Shown piece after piece: positions 55,658 through 64,000 of a stretch of DNA of 64,000 nt (the first letter of the stretch is position 1; every line of letters begins with the position of its first letter). The translations under genes were made by a program, and so were the position numbers. Under the pieces are notes generated by a model. The model was not told the DNA's origin. It saw only the letters and a list, made by a program, of their open reading frames with translations, and ran no database searches. The DNA is from Saprospiraceae bacterium (GTDB taxonomy: Bacteria; Bacteroidota; Bacteroidia; Chitinophagales; Saprospiraceae): the NCBI GenBank assembly GCA_016711125.1, contig JADJTQ010000001.1, positions 496,001 through 560,000 of the forward strand. The letters are read 5' to 3'.

Positions 55658-57043
55658 ATGACAAACAATATTAGATTTCATTTTTTAGGTGGTGCTCAAA
55701 CAGTAACTGGTTCGAAGTACTTAATAGACACTGGTGAGAATAAGATTTTAATTGATTGTGGTTTATTCCAAGGCTTAAAGAAACTGCGCTTAATGAATTG
55801 GGAGTACCTACCTGTGCGAGCTGATGAGATTGATATGGTTTTGCTGACCCATGGTCACTTGGACCATGTTGGATACCTTCCCCGGTTGGTAAAAATGGGG
55901 TTTAGAGGTAGCATATTGGGAACAGCTCCTACTTTGGATATTGCGAAAATTATTTTAAGGGATAGTGCCAAGATTCAGGAAGAAGGGGCGGAACAGGCAA
56001 ATAGGGAGGGGTATTCCAAACATAATCCAGCAAAAGCACTTTATACCATCAAGGATGCGGAACAGGCAATCAGTCACTTTAAAGAAGCGCAGGAAGGAGA
56101 GTGGATACCTCTCTATAGGGGACTAAAAGCAAGGTTTCAATACAATGGACATATAATCGGAGCAACATTTATTGAGTTGGATATTAACGGGAAGCGATGG
56201 GTTTTTTCGGGCGATGTTGGACGAAAAAATGATCTACTGATGAGATCTCCTAAAAAACCAAAAATAGCTGATGTGCTCTTCATTGAGAGCACCTATGGGG
56301 ATAGGCTACATGAAAAAGAAGACTTAGAACCCAGGCTTCAAGAGATAATTATAAATACGATTGAAAAAGGGGGAACACTGATTATTCCCAGTTTTGCGGT
56401 AGAACGGACACAAAGCCTGATGTATGTTTTATGGCAATTAAAAAGAAAAAGGGCGATCCCAGACCTGCCTATGATTATGGATAGCCCGATGGGGGCAAAT
56501 GTGCTGGAAGTTTTTCACCGACATAAGGAATGGCATAAATTATCATTAGAGGACTGCACAGAAATGTGTGATACTTTTAGGATTGTAAAAGAATACAAGG
56601 AAACCTGGGAAGTAATAGATAATAAAAGCCCTAAAATAGTTATTGCAGGTAGTGGGATGGTTACTGGTGGGCGAGTACTGACCTACCTCCAACAATATAT
56701 AGACAAGCCTGAGACGACAGTTCTTTTAGTGGGTTTCCAAGCAGAAGGAACGAGAGGTCGAAAATTGTTGGAAGGGTGTTCTGAAATAAAAATATTTGGA
56801 AAGTATTATTCCGTGAAAGCTGACATTCGCAGTATCCAATCACTCTCAGCGCATGCTGACCAAAGTGAATTATTGGACTGGCTAAGCGATATTGAAAATG
56901 CTCCCGAAAAAACTTTTATCGTGCACGGCGAACCGCAAGCAGCCGATACTTTTAGAGTGAAGATAAAAGACACGATGGAGTGGAACTGCCAAATCCCTGA
57001 ACTATATTCCATTGAAGAAATTAATGTAACGACATCATTATGA
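55658..57043 (+). CDS. Beta-CASP metallo-beta-lactamase RNase-like protein
   Basis: 461 aa from ATG 55658 (MTNNIRFHFLGGAQTVTGSK), the usual start; an upstream frame adds 20 poor residues. MBL core: LLTHGHLDHVGYLPRL (HxHxDH), RFQYNGHIIGATFIEL, WVFSGDVGR. Beta-CASP part: FIESTYGDRLH, IIPSFAVERTQSLMYVL, GSGMVTGGR and LSAHADQSELLDWL, ending IVHGEPQAA. All zinc ligands and the RNA-specificity region are present, so it is probably a ribonuclease of the CPSF-73/YSH1-like bacterial group. It overlaps the next gene by ATGA and sits within an efflux operon. Confidence 0.92.
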   Translation: MTNNIRFHFLGGAQTVTGSKYLIDTGENKILIDCGLFQGLKKLRLMNWEYLPVRADEIDMVLLTHGHLDHVGYLPRLVKMGFRGSILGTAPTLDIAKIILRDSAKIQEEGAEQANREGYSKHNPAKALYTIKDAEQAISHFKEAQEGEWIPLYRGLKARFQYNGHIIGATFIELDINGKRWVFSGDVGRKNDLLMRSPKKPKIADVLFIESTYGDRLHEKEDLEPRLQEIIINTIEKGGTLIIPSFAVERTQSLMYVLWQLKRKRAIPDLPMIMDSPMGANVLEVFHRHKEWHKLSLEDCTEMCDTFRIVKEYKETWEVIDNKSPKIVIAGSGMVTGGRVLTYLQQYIDKPETTVLLVGFQAEGTRGRKLLEGCSEIKIFGKYYSVKADIRSIQSLSAHADQSELLDWLSDIENAPEKTFIVHGEPQAADTFRVKIKDTMEWNCQIPELYSIEEINVTTSL

Positions 57044-57927
57044 ACAATATACTGATTGAAAAGAGATCTGGTGAAAAGGAACGGTTTTCAAGCGTTAAAC
57101 TGAAACTTTCTTTGCAACGGAGCGGGGCAACGGATGAACAAATTGATGCGATTATAAAAGAAATTGAGCCTTTCCTTTATAATGGCATCACCTCTAAGAA
57201 AATATATAAAAAAGCATTTTCATTATTGAAAGGATTTAACCGGACATCTGCTTCAAAATATAGTCTAAAAAAGGCATTGTTCGACTTGGGCCCAACAGGA
57301 TACCCTTTTGAACAGTTAATTAGTGCCCTGTTAAAGCACCATGGATATGCAACAAAGGTCGGGATAGTCATTGACGGTGAATGTGTCACTCATGAAATAG
57401 ATGTATTGGCGAAAAAGGATAATAACGTATATGCGATTGAATGTAAATATCATTCGAAATCAGATTTCGTTAGCAATGTAAAGACCCCACTCTATATAAA
57501 TTCCAGATTTTTAGATATTCAAAAGAAATGGAACGATAATCCAAAAAACCAAACCTACCTAAAACAGGGATGGTTGGTGACAAACACGAAGTTTACGGAT
57601 GATGCAATAAGTTATGCCAATTGCATTGGTTTAAAATTGATGAGTTGGGACTATCCAGAAGGCAATGGTTTAGGAGCTAATATTGATGCGTGTTGTTTGT
57701 ACCCAATAACCGTTTTGACCACCATCACAAAGAGAGAGAAGGAGAAAATCATAAAAAACGATGTCATTCTGATAAAAGAGCTTTTTGAAGCCCCAAATAT
57801 TTTGAAAAAAATAAGAATTTCACCTGACCGAATATCCGGGATAATGTCGGAACTGCAACATTTGATTGATGAAGAAAGACCAAAACAGGGGTTGTCCGGA
57901 GATTTATTAATGTTTGAAAATATATGA
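57040..57927 (+). CDS. ATP-cone protein with Mrr-like restriction endonuclease domain
   Basis: 295 aa. Residues 1-90 form an ATP-cone: IEKRSGEKERFSSVKLKLSL, then ITSKKIYKKAFSLLKGFNRT and a SASKYSLKKALFDLGPTG linker. Residues 95-190 carry the nuclease core FEQLISALLKHHGYATKV, HEIDVLAKKDNNVYAIECKY (D...ExK motif) and KQGWLVTNTKFTDDAISYAN. The C-terminus is helical. ATP-cones sense dATP/ATP in ribonucleotide reductases, so nucleotide-gated nuclease action is a reasonable guess, not shown. It overlaps the RNase-like gene and the first ABC ATPase gene by four bases each, so all are co-translated. Confidence 0.9.
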   Translation: MNNILIEKRSGEKERFSSVKLKLSLQRSGATDEQIDAIIKEIEPFLYNGITSKKIYKKAFSLLKGFNRTSASKYSLKKALFDLGPTGYPFEQLISALLKHHGYATKVGIVIDGECVTHEIDVLAKKDNNVYAIECKYHSKSDFVSNVKTPLYINSRFLDIQKKWNDNPKNQTYLKQGWLVTNTKFTDDAISYANCIGLKLMSWDYPEGNGLGANIDACCLYPITVLTTITKREKEKIIKNDVILIKELFEAPNILKKIRISPDRISGIMSELQHLIDEERPKQGLSGDLLMFENI

Positions 57928-58862
57928 AAATGAACAGCATCAGTGTCAAAGACGTAGGTAAATATTATGGCAGGAAGAATGAAACTGTTGCCTTGGATAA
58001 GATAAGCCTTGAAGTGTCCGCCGGGTCTATATTTGGTTTGATCGGGCCTGACGGTGCAGGAAAAACAAGCCTGTTTAGAATACTGACCACGCTACTATTG
58101 CCGGACGCCGGAGAAGCAAGCGTGCAGGGCTTTGACGTGGTAAAAGACTATAAGGAGATAAGGAAAATAGTCGGTTATATGCCGGGCAAGTTTTCGCTAT
58201 ATCAGGATTTGAGTGTGCGGGAAAACCTCCATTTTTTTGCCACTCTTTTTAAGACCACTATTGAAGCCAATTATGAACTAATCAGGGATATCTACAGCCA
58301 ATTGGAGCCATTTAATAATCGCAGGGCGGGGGCTTTATCCGGAGGGATGAAGCAGAAACTGGCACTGTGCTGTGCTTTGGTGCATAAACCGGAAGTGTTG
58401 TTCTTGGATGAACCGACCACTGGTGTGGATGCCGTGTCCCGGAAGGAATTCTGGGCGATGCTCAAGCGCTTGAAGCAACAGGGCATTACCATATTTGTCT
58501 CCACGCCATATATGGACGAAGCCACAATGTGTGACCGGATAGCATTGATCCAAGGTGGAAAAATCATGTCTATCAATACGCCTTACGGCTTACTTGAGGA
58601 GTATTCGAGTCCGTTGTGGGGTGTCCGTGCCGATAATATGTACCAAACTTATCTGGACGTGCTGCAATATCCTGCGGTGAGCCAATGCCATACGTTTGGT
58701 GCGTATCATCATGTACGGCTGAGGGAGGGCGCGGCAGCTGAAGGATTAGAGAGTTATTTACAAACAAAAGGACATTCCGAAATTGAAATAAAAATAATCA
58801 GCCCTACCGTAGAAGACCGTTTTATTGATTTAATGCAAACCGAAAATAAATACCTTATTTAA
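57924..58862 (+). CDS. ABC exporter ATPase 1 (YbhF/RbbA-type, altered H-loop)
   Basis: 312 aa. Walker A GPDGAGKTSLFR, Q-loop MPGKFSLYQD, signature LSGGMKQKLALC, Walker B VLFLDEPTTG. The switch His is replaced: the H-loop reads STPYMDEATM. N-terminal halves of YbhF/RbbA proteins likewise lack this His, so this subunit probably holds the degenerate site of a heterodimer. Residues after 225 form a C-terminal extension. Overlaps the second ATPase gene (TAATG). Confidence 0.9.
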   Translation: MKMNSISVKDVGKYYGRKNETVALDKISLEVSAGSIFGLIGPDGAGKTSLFRILTTLLLPDAGEASVQGFDVVKDYKEIRKIVGYMPGKFSLYQDLSVRENLHFFATLFKTTIEANYELIRDIYSQLEPFNNRRAGALSGGMKQKLALCCALVHKPEVLFLDEPTTGVDAVSRKEFWAMLKRLKQQGITIFVSTPYMDEATMCDRIALIQGGKIMSINTPYGLLEEYSSPLWGVRADNMYQTYLDVLQYPAVSQCHTFGAYHHVRLREGAAAEGLESYLQTKGHSEIEIKIISPTVEDRFIDLMQTENKYLI

Positions 58863-59602
58863 TGAATGGACAAAATTCAATAATGACCGAAGGACTGACC
58901 AAAAGGTTTGGTGATTTCACTGCGGTGGATGCCATTAGTTTTCAGGTGATAAAGGGGGAAATATTTGGGTTTCTGGGAGCCAACGGTGCAGGCAAAACTA
59001 CTGCCATCCGGATGCTTTGCGGATTGAGTATACCCACGGAGGGCCACGCCACTGTGGCTGGTTTTGATGTATATAAAAGTGCCGAACAAATCAAACGCAA
59101 CATCGGCTATATGAGTCAGAAGTTTTCCTTGTACGATGATTTGACTGTATGGGAAAACATCCAATTCTATGCTGCCATTTATGGCCTCGACAAGAAGGCA
59201 ATTAAATTAGCGGGCGACAAGTTATTGGACAGGCTAGGGCTTCGTAACGAAATAAATACGATGGTTTCGGAATTGCCACTTGGCTGGAAGCAAAAACTTG
59301 CTTTTTCCATCGCGATTATCCACCAACCCGAAATTGTTTTTATGGATGAACCCACCGGGGGCGTTGACCCCTTGACGAGAAGACAATTTTGGCTGATGAT
59401 TTATGAGGCCTCCGCTGTTGGCATTACTGTTTTTGTGACCACCCATTATATGGATGAGGCGGAATATTGCGACCGGGTCGCCATTATGGTTGACGGAAAG
59501 ATAGAGGCACTCGATTCGCCGAAAAATTTAAAGCAACAATTCCATTCGGATTCGATGGACGATGTTTTTTATCAATTGGCAAGGAAAGCGGTGAGGAGTT
59601 AA
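58862..59602 (+). CDS. ABC exporter ATPase 2 (YbhF/RbbA-type, altered signature)
   Basis: 246 aa. Walker A GANGAGKTTAIRM, Q-loop MSQKFSLYDD, Walker B IVFMDEPTGGVDP and an intact H-loop THYMDEA. The signature is ELPLGWKQKLAFS instead of LSGGQ. This is the complement of ATPase 1, which has a normal signature and no His; fused RbbA/YbhF proteins show the same split of features between their two halves. A 124-bp gap with CAGT-rich text separates it from the permeases. Confidence 0.92.
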   Translation: MNGQNSIMTEGLTKRFGDFTAVDAISFQVIKGEIFGFLGANGAGKTTAIRMLCGLSIPTEGHATVAGFDVYKSAEQIKRNIGYMSQKFSLYDDLTVWENIQFYAAIYGLDKKAIKLAGDKLLDRLGLRNEINTMVSELPLGWKQKLAFSIAIIHQPEIVFMDEPTGGVDPLTRRQFWLMIYEASAVGITVFVTTHYMDEAEYCDRVAIMVDGKIEALDSPKNLKQQFHSDSMDDVFYQLARKAVRS

Positions 59603-59726
59603 TCAGTTGGTCAGTTTGCAGTTTTGCAGCCGGCAGTAGTCAGTCCACAGTTTACAGTCAAAGGAGTTCATTGGAAATAAATTCAATCAAAATGAAAATG
59701 AAAGTTTTCAATTTAATTATTTAAAC

Positions 59727-60833
59727 ATGCAGCAATTTTTTGCCTTCGTACAAAAGGAAGTTTTCCACATCCTCAGGGATTACCGGACCCTGCTGATAAT
59801 CATTGGTATTCCAATTGTTCAAATCCTCCGTTTTGGGTTTGCCCTAAGCAACGAAGTTAAAAATACAAAAATCGGGATACTCGATTATTCCAGCGATTAT
59901 ATGAGCCGGTCATTGGTGGAACAAATAGAGGCCAGTCAATATTTTGAGATTGTTGAATTTTTAGAATCAACGGAGGCCATCGCGGCAACCTTGCGAAAGG
60001 GCAAAACAAAAATGGTCATGGTTATTCCAGCTCATTTTGAGGATGACCTGTTGCACCAAAACAGCGCCCAACTGCAATTGATAACGGATGGCACCAACCC
60101 CAATATGGCGACCACATTAATTAATTATATTTCTGCCATTACCATGGAATTTCAGGGTAGGACGCTGGGCAATAATGCTATGCCCCTGCAAATAAAGGTG
60201 ACGAACCGAATGTTGTACAACCCACAATTGAGGGCGGAATTTACGTTTGTGCCCGGGGTGATAGCCTTGGTGCTGATGCTGGTCTGCACCATGATGACCG
60301 CAGTTTCTATCGTCAAGGAAAAAGAAATGGGGAACATGGAAACCCTGCTGGTGTCCCCGATGAATCCCCTTGCGTTTATTATTTCAAAAGCTGGGCCATA
60401 CCTAATGCTGAGTTTACTTATTTTGACCGTTATTTTATGGCTTAGTTCCGCTCTTTTGAACGTACCGATAAGGGGGAGTTTATTATTGATTTATGGGGTG
60501 AGCATGATTTTTGTGTTGGGAGCACTGGGGCTGGGTCTGGTCATTTCCACACTGACGGATGCGCAGCAGACCGCCATGATGATTTCCCTCACTGGGCTGA
60601 TGCTGCCCACCATGATGTTTAGTGGGTTTATGTTCCCGATTGAAAGTATGCCGGTGCCCTTGCAGTTGTTTTCCCATTTAATACCTGCCAAGTGGTATTT
60701 TTATAGCATTCAGGCAGTAATGATTAAAGGGCTTGGCGTACAGCATATTTGGAAAGAAATACTCATTTTAACGGTTTTCACTGTTGTCTTCTTGACCATT
60801 AGTTTTAAGAAATTCAAAACCCGATTAGCATGA
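59727..60833 (+). CDS. ABC-2 permease 1 (YhhJ/YbhS-type)
   Basis: 368 aa. N-terminal helix after KEVFHILRDYRTLLIIIGIP, a large periplasmic domain (residues 45-170), then five helices with EKEMGNMETLLVSPM, the coupling motif, and TGLMLPTMMFSGFMFPIESM. It matches the ABC2_membrane_3/YhhJ type. Preceded by TTAATTATTTAAA ending 2 nt before the ATG, so its translation starts from that leader. Overlaps permease 2 by ATGA. Confidence 0.92.
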   Translation: MQQFFAFVQKEVFHILRDYRTLLIIIGIPIVQILRFGFALSNEVKNTKIGILDYSSDYMSRSLVEQIEASQYFEIVEFLESTEAIAATLRKGKTKMVMVIPAHFEDDLLHQNSAQLQLITDGTNPNMATTLINYISAITMEFQGRTLGNNAMPLQIKVTNRMLYNPQLRAEFTFVPGVIALVLMLVCTMMTAVSIVKEKEMGNMETLLVSPMNPLAFIISKAGPYLMLSLLILTVILWLSSALLNVPIRGSLLLIYGVSMIFVLGALGLGLVISTLTDAQQTAMMISLTGLMLPTMMFSGFMFPIESMPVPLQLFSHLIPAKWYFYSIQAVMIKGLGVQHIWKEILILTVFTVVFLTISFKKFKTRLA

Positions 60834-61957
60834 ACATACTATTTGCTTTATTGCGAAAAGAATTTAAACAGATAATACGGAACAAGGCGATCTTGCGGGT
60901 GATTTTTATTTTGCCTGCCGTGCAATTGTTGATATTGCCTTTTGCTGCCGATTACGAAATAAAGAACATCAACGTTGGCATTATCGACCACGACCATTCC
61001 GGCTACTCCCAGGAAATTGTCCAAAAGGTGGAGTACTCCAATTATTTTAAATTGACTGGTTATTCCAACTCCTATAGCGAGGCGCTCACCTGGATTGAGG
61101 ATAAATCGGTAGACCTCGTTATAGAAATCCCCTATAACTTTGAATCAAATTTGGTCAAGGAAAACGCGGCCGATGTTTTAGTGTCGGTAAATGCCGTGGA
61201 CGGCACCAAAGGCAGTATTGGTGCTGCATACATCGGCAATATCATTCAGGAAGTGAACAACGAAATCCGTGGGGAATGGACGGTATTCCCCCGCTTTAAC
61301 CCTCAAGCCCGAATACAGATTACGCATTCAAAATGGTATAATAGAACCAGCGATTATCAGGTATTTATGGTGCCAGGCGTTTTGGCCATGTTGCTAACCA
61401 TCGTCGGCGCATTTTTGGCATCGCTTAATATTGTAAAAGAAGGAGAAGTGGGCACTATTGAACAAATAAATGTTTCTCCCATTCGGAAACACGAATTTAT
61501 ACTCGGCAAATTAATCCCCTTCTGGATTTTTGGGCTTATTATTTTGGCGATTGGCTTATTGATTAGCTATGTTGTACACGGTATTGTTCCTGGAAATAAT
61601 ATATGGGTTTTGTTTGTTTTTGCTGCCGTATATTTATTGGCAGTGCTCGGTTTCGGCTTGCTGGTTTCCAATTTCACGGAGACACAACAGCAGGCCATGA
61701 TTATTTCTTTTTTCTTCATGCTCATTTTTGTTTTGTTAAGTGGGTTGTTCACCCCCGTCGAAAGCATGCCCCGGTGGGCCCAAATTTTGGCTGCCATCAA
61801 CCCGGTCACCTACCTGGTGGATGTCATGCGGATGGTCTTGTTGAAAGAGGCACAACTGGCGGACATCCTCCCACATATCTATACCATTTCTCTTGAAGGG
61901 GTGGTACTCAATACATTGGCGGTAGTGAGTTATCAGGACGTGAGGTACGTGGTTTAA
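60830..61957 (+). CDS. ABC-2 permease 2 (YhhJ/YbhR-type)
   Basis: 375 aa with the same plan: ALLRKEFKQIIRNKAILRVI, periplasmic domain containing SKWYNRTSDYQVFMVPGVLA at its end, coupling motif EGEVGTIEQINVSP and a final helix group including FFFMLIFVLLSGLFTPVESM. The two permeases would form the heterodimeric channel driven by ATPases 1 and 2, with the HlyD adaptor and a TolC channel completing an envelope-spanning exporter. Substrate unknown. Confidence 0.92.
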   Translation: MNILFALLRKEFKQIIRNKAILRVIFILPAVQLLILPFAADYEIKNINVGIIDHDHSGYSQEIVQKVEYSNYFKLTGYSNSYSEALTWIEDKSVDLVIEIPYNFESNLVKENAADVLVSVNAVDGTKGSIGAAYIGNIIQEVNNEIRGEWTVFPRFNPQARIQITHSKWYNRTSDYQVFMVPGVLAMLLTIVGAFLASLNIVKEGEVGTIEQINVSPIRKHEFILGKLIPFWIFGLIILAIGLLISYVVHGIVPGNNIWVLFVFAAVYLLAVLGFGLLVSNFTETQQQAMIISFFFMLIFVLLSGLFTPVESMPRWAQILAAINPVTYLVDVMRMVLLKEAQLADILPHIYTISLEGVVLNTLAVVSYQDVRYVV

Positions 61958-62059
61958 CGATTATCTCCATGCCTGAAGGTGTGATGAAGCCACATATCCC
62001 GCTATCTTAACCGAAAAATTGACAATCATGACTATCTCGATCGTTACAAAAATTGTTAA

Positions 62060-62530
62060 ATGAAAATACTAATTAAATTTGTACCCATGCTACTAGTGGG
62101 AACACTATTCTCTTCATTTATTGGAGAAAGAAATGAGGAAGCTTATTCATTAACCATAACTGTAAAAGATTTACGAAACTCAAAAGGTGTGGTTCAGTTT
62201 GCGATATACAACAAAGATGGTTCTATCCCTGATGAGAAGTATAAAAAATATTACAAGAAAGATGCTGCTGCTATTAACAATGGTACCTCAACTATAACTT
62301 TTTATGATTTGTCCAGAGGTAGGTATGCTGTAAACGTCTTTCACGATGAAAACGAAAATGGAAAAATAGATAAAAGATTTATAGTGCCAAAAGAAGGTAT
62401 TGGCTTTTCAAATTATGAATCCATAGGGCTTTCCAATCGACCTGAATTTTCTAAAGCAAGTTTTGAACTAAATTTCAATATTACAAAAAAGTATAAAAAT
62501 AATTTACATGTAGATCAGGATGGAAAATAG
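62060..62530 (+). CDS. DUF2141 secreted protein
   Basis: 156 aa. Signal peptide (KFVPMLLVGTLFSSFIG). SLTITVKDLRNSKGVVQFAI, then RGRYAVNVFHDENENGKIDK and PKEGIGFSNYESIGLSNRPE are the defining DUF2141 blocks; the D-x-N-x-N-G-K-x-D stretch looks like a calcium loop. Function of the family is unknown. Single gene, 102 bp after the permease operon. Confidence 0.88.
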   Translation: MKILIKFVPMLLVGTLFSSFIGERNEEAYSLTITVKDLRNSKGVVQFAIYNKDGSIPDEKYKKYYKKDAAAINNGTSTITFYDLSRGRYAVNVFHDENENGKIDKRFIVPKEGIGFSNYESIGLSNRPEFSKASFELNFNITKKYKNNLHVDQDGK

Positions 62531-62625
62531 TGCTCGAAAGTCGTCGATCCTGACACCCAAGTATTTAAAACATTTAATATGAAGTATGGAATTTAGTTCC
62601 AATACAAGCAGAGTTGTGTGGATTG

Positions 62626-63063
62626 TTAAATTATCGTTAAGGGATAATGATGTGTTATGGCTTCCAGCAATTTTAATTTTGTTGCGACATATTTCCCTTT
62701 AAACTCTGACCATTGTTTTTGGATAGAACTGAAATTCTGTTTCATAAAGGCATCTGGCTGGCCGTCTATGACGGACAATTTGTCTTCAAGCTGGATGACG
62801 GTATCCACCATTTTTGGCAACTCCCCATGAACCAACTCCTGAAACTGCAACAGGATTTGTTTGGCTTGTTTTTTTTCCGAAATTGCAGAAAACCTGATCA
62901 GAGCTGAATAATAGTCATTCTCTTTTTTCAAAAAAGATAAGTCGGTCTTTCTCTCCAAGACCCAATCCATGGCAGACTTTTTTTGGCAGAGGTCATCGAA
63001 GGAAGACATATTTCTGATTTTCCGCGAATCTTGAGGTATTTTACTTTTTTCCAGGGAGTCCAT
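62626..63063 (-). CDS. Helical protein of unknown function
   Basis: 145 aa, no signal peptide, mostly helical, with two probable coiled or helical-hairpin stretches (ISEKKQAKQILLQFQELVHG and KMVDTVIQLEDKLSVIDGQP). Reads leftward, downstream of glgX with a 31-bp gap containing an inverted TTAATTATTTAA (63087-63098). No family recognised. Confidence 0.6.
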   Translation of the reverse strand: MDSLEKSKIPQDSRKIRNMSSFDDLCQKKSAMDWVLERKTDLSFLKKENDYYSALIRFSAISEKKQAKQILLQFQELVHGELPKMVDTVIQLEDKLSVIDGQPDAFMKQNFSSIQKQWSEFKGKYVATKLKLLEAITHHYPLTII

Positions 63064-63094
63064 AAATTTTTAAATTTTATCGAAAATTAAATAA

Positions 63095-64000
63095 TTAATG
63101 ACCGTAAAGCAAAACCATTGACCGGGCACTGACAAGACATTCAGATCCTTCAATTGCCGGGGCCGTGCCGATGTTATAAAAATCATTTGGCGACTCTGCA
63201 CTTGTATCAATGAGTAGATTCCAGGATTTTATTTTTTTATTGGTCAGCGAAGGAATTTCAAATGTTAGTGGTTCCCAGAAGGCATTGACCATAATGTGCA
63301 ATACATAAGAATAGGCGGGATTCTTCAGCGTGAAAGAAAGGCTGTGCGAGATATCACTCCAATCCGGATGTTCCAGTTTAACACCATGCCAACTGATGTG
63401 AGTCCTCCCGGGTTGTTCAATGCTTGTCCATTGGTCCGATTCATTGAAAAATTCTATTTCACCAGTGAGTTTAATCAAATGCTGAATGAAACGCAGTAAG
63501 GCTTTCTCCTGATCCAGCAGTGACCAATCGAACCAGCTAATTTCATTGTCTTGACAATAAGCGTTGTTGTTGCCTTTTTGGGTTCTTTTGACTTCATCGC
63601 CCATCAGAAGCATGGGTGTTCCCTGGGAAATCATCAGGACAGTCAGTAGATTTTTCATTTGTTGGTTGCGGAGCTGGTTGACCGCAGGTATTTCGGTGGG
63701 GCCTTCAGCCCCACAGTTCCAACTATGATTATTATTGCTTCCGTCTTGGTTATTCTCTCTGTTTTTTAAGTTGTGTTTATAGTTGTATGAAACCAAGTCG
63801 TATAAAGTAAAGCCATCATGGCCGGTTATAAAATTGATGCTGCGGTGAGGGTCTCTCTTGTGGTCGTTGAACAGGTCGTGGCTGCCAGTAAGCCGATTGG
63901 CGAAATGGGCCACCACACCTCGGTCACCTTTGAGGAACCTGCGTACATCGTCCCGGAAGCGGTCATTCCACTCGGCCCATTTATGCCCGACGAAAAAGCC
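63095..64000 (-). CDS. glgX: Glycogen debranching enzyme GlgX, C-terminal part
   Basis: Runs off the right edge: the frame continues upstream of the first in-window GTG as GHKWAEWNDRFRDDVRRF and FLKGDRGVVAHFANRLTG. GH13 blocks SINFITGHDGFTLYDLVSYN (catalytic-domain motif with the Asp), ENNQDGSNNNHSWNCGAEG and GTPMLLMGDEVKRTQKGNNN identify GlgX/TreX isoamylase. The C-terminal beta domain ends SMVLLYGH. It debranches glycogen limit dextrins. GlgX next to stress genes fits a carbon-storage and stress-survival role for the island. Confidence 0.93.
   Translation of the reverse strand, partial: GFFVGHKWAEWNDRFRDDVRRFLKGDRGVVAHFANRLTGSHDLFNDHKRDPHRSINFITGHDGFTLYDLVSYNYKHNLKNRENNQDGSNNNHSWNCGAEGPTEIPAVNQLRNQQMKNLLTVLMISQGTPMLLMGDEVKRTQKGNNNAYCQDNEISWFDWSLLDQEKALLRFIQHLIKLTGEIEFFNESDQWTSIEQPGRTHISWHGVKLEHPDWSDISHSLSFTLKNPAYSYVLHIMVNAFWEPLTFEIPSLTNKKIKSWNLLIDTSAESPNDFYNIGTAPAIEGSECLVSARSMVLLYGH

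Noticed and set aside
59603..59700. CAGT-rich stretch between ABC ATPase 2 and permease 1 as a regulatory array
   Set aside because: Short irregular CAGTTT/GCAGT words without fixed period; similar simple text is common between Bacteroidota genes.

Overview
The window reads as a Bacteroidota chromosome, probably from the Cytophagia/Saprospiria side. The evidence is a type IX secretion sorting domain (21010-21978), repeated PadR-regulator/FtsX-type permease pairs with an N-terminal permease prefix domain, AT-rich leaders without clear Shine-Dalgarno sites, and at least one promoter of the Bacteroidota form TTG-N20-TAnnTTTG (3065-3095). No rRNA, tRNA or CRISPR array was seen.

Left part (1-41.6 kb) is a loose accessory landscape. 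It holds secreted enzymes: a beta-propeller protein, an amidohydrolase, a cyclase-family hydrolase, a metallophosphoesterase, a TIM-barrel isomerase, a DUF1961 protein, a heparinase II/III-like lyase and a Tat-exported molybdopterin dehydrogenase subunit. It also holds a PIN toxin-antitoxin pair, an IS110-family and an IS3-family element, one orphan MacB-type ATPase, three large FtsX-type permeases plus a remnant of a fourth, two PadR regulators, two tandem GlxA-type regulators, and unusually many palindromic repeats. A TetR regulator with a thioesterase is divergent from the cyclase gene, and a perfect 24-bp palindrome lies between them.

Right part (41.9-64 kb) looks like a stress and efflux island. 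In order it carries small membrane proteins, Dps, a TetR regulator with a complete RND pump (TolC, adaptor, AcrB-like), a 49-residue lysine-rich protein, a second TolC, an OsmC remnant and an MscS channel. Then comes a long operon: lipoprotein HlyD adaptor, beta-CASP metallo-beta-lactamase RNase-like protein, ATP-cone/Mrr-like nuclease, two unequal ABC ATPases and two ABC-2 permeases. A DUF2141 protein, a helical protein and GlgX (running off the right edge) close the window. Two CRP/FNR-like sites sit at matching distances from candidate -7 elements at the head of the island.

Many genes are broken by single-base frameshifts that are repaired by adding or removing one base, often in short homopolymers (about fifteen places). 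The pattern fits residual sequencing or assembly indels at least as well as real gene decay, so each such gene is described both as seen and as reconstructed.
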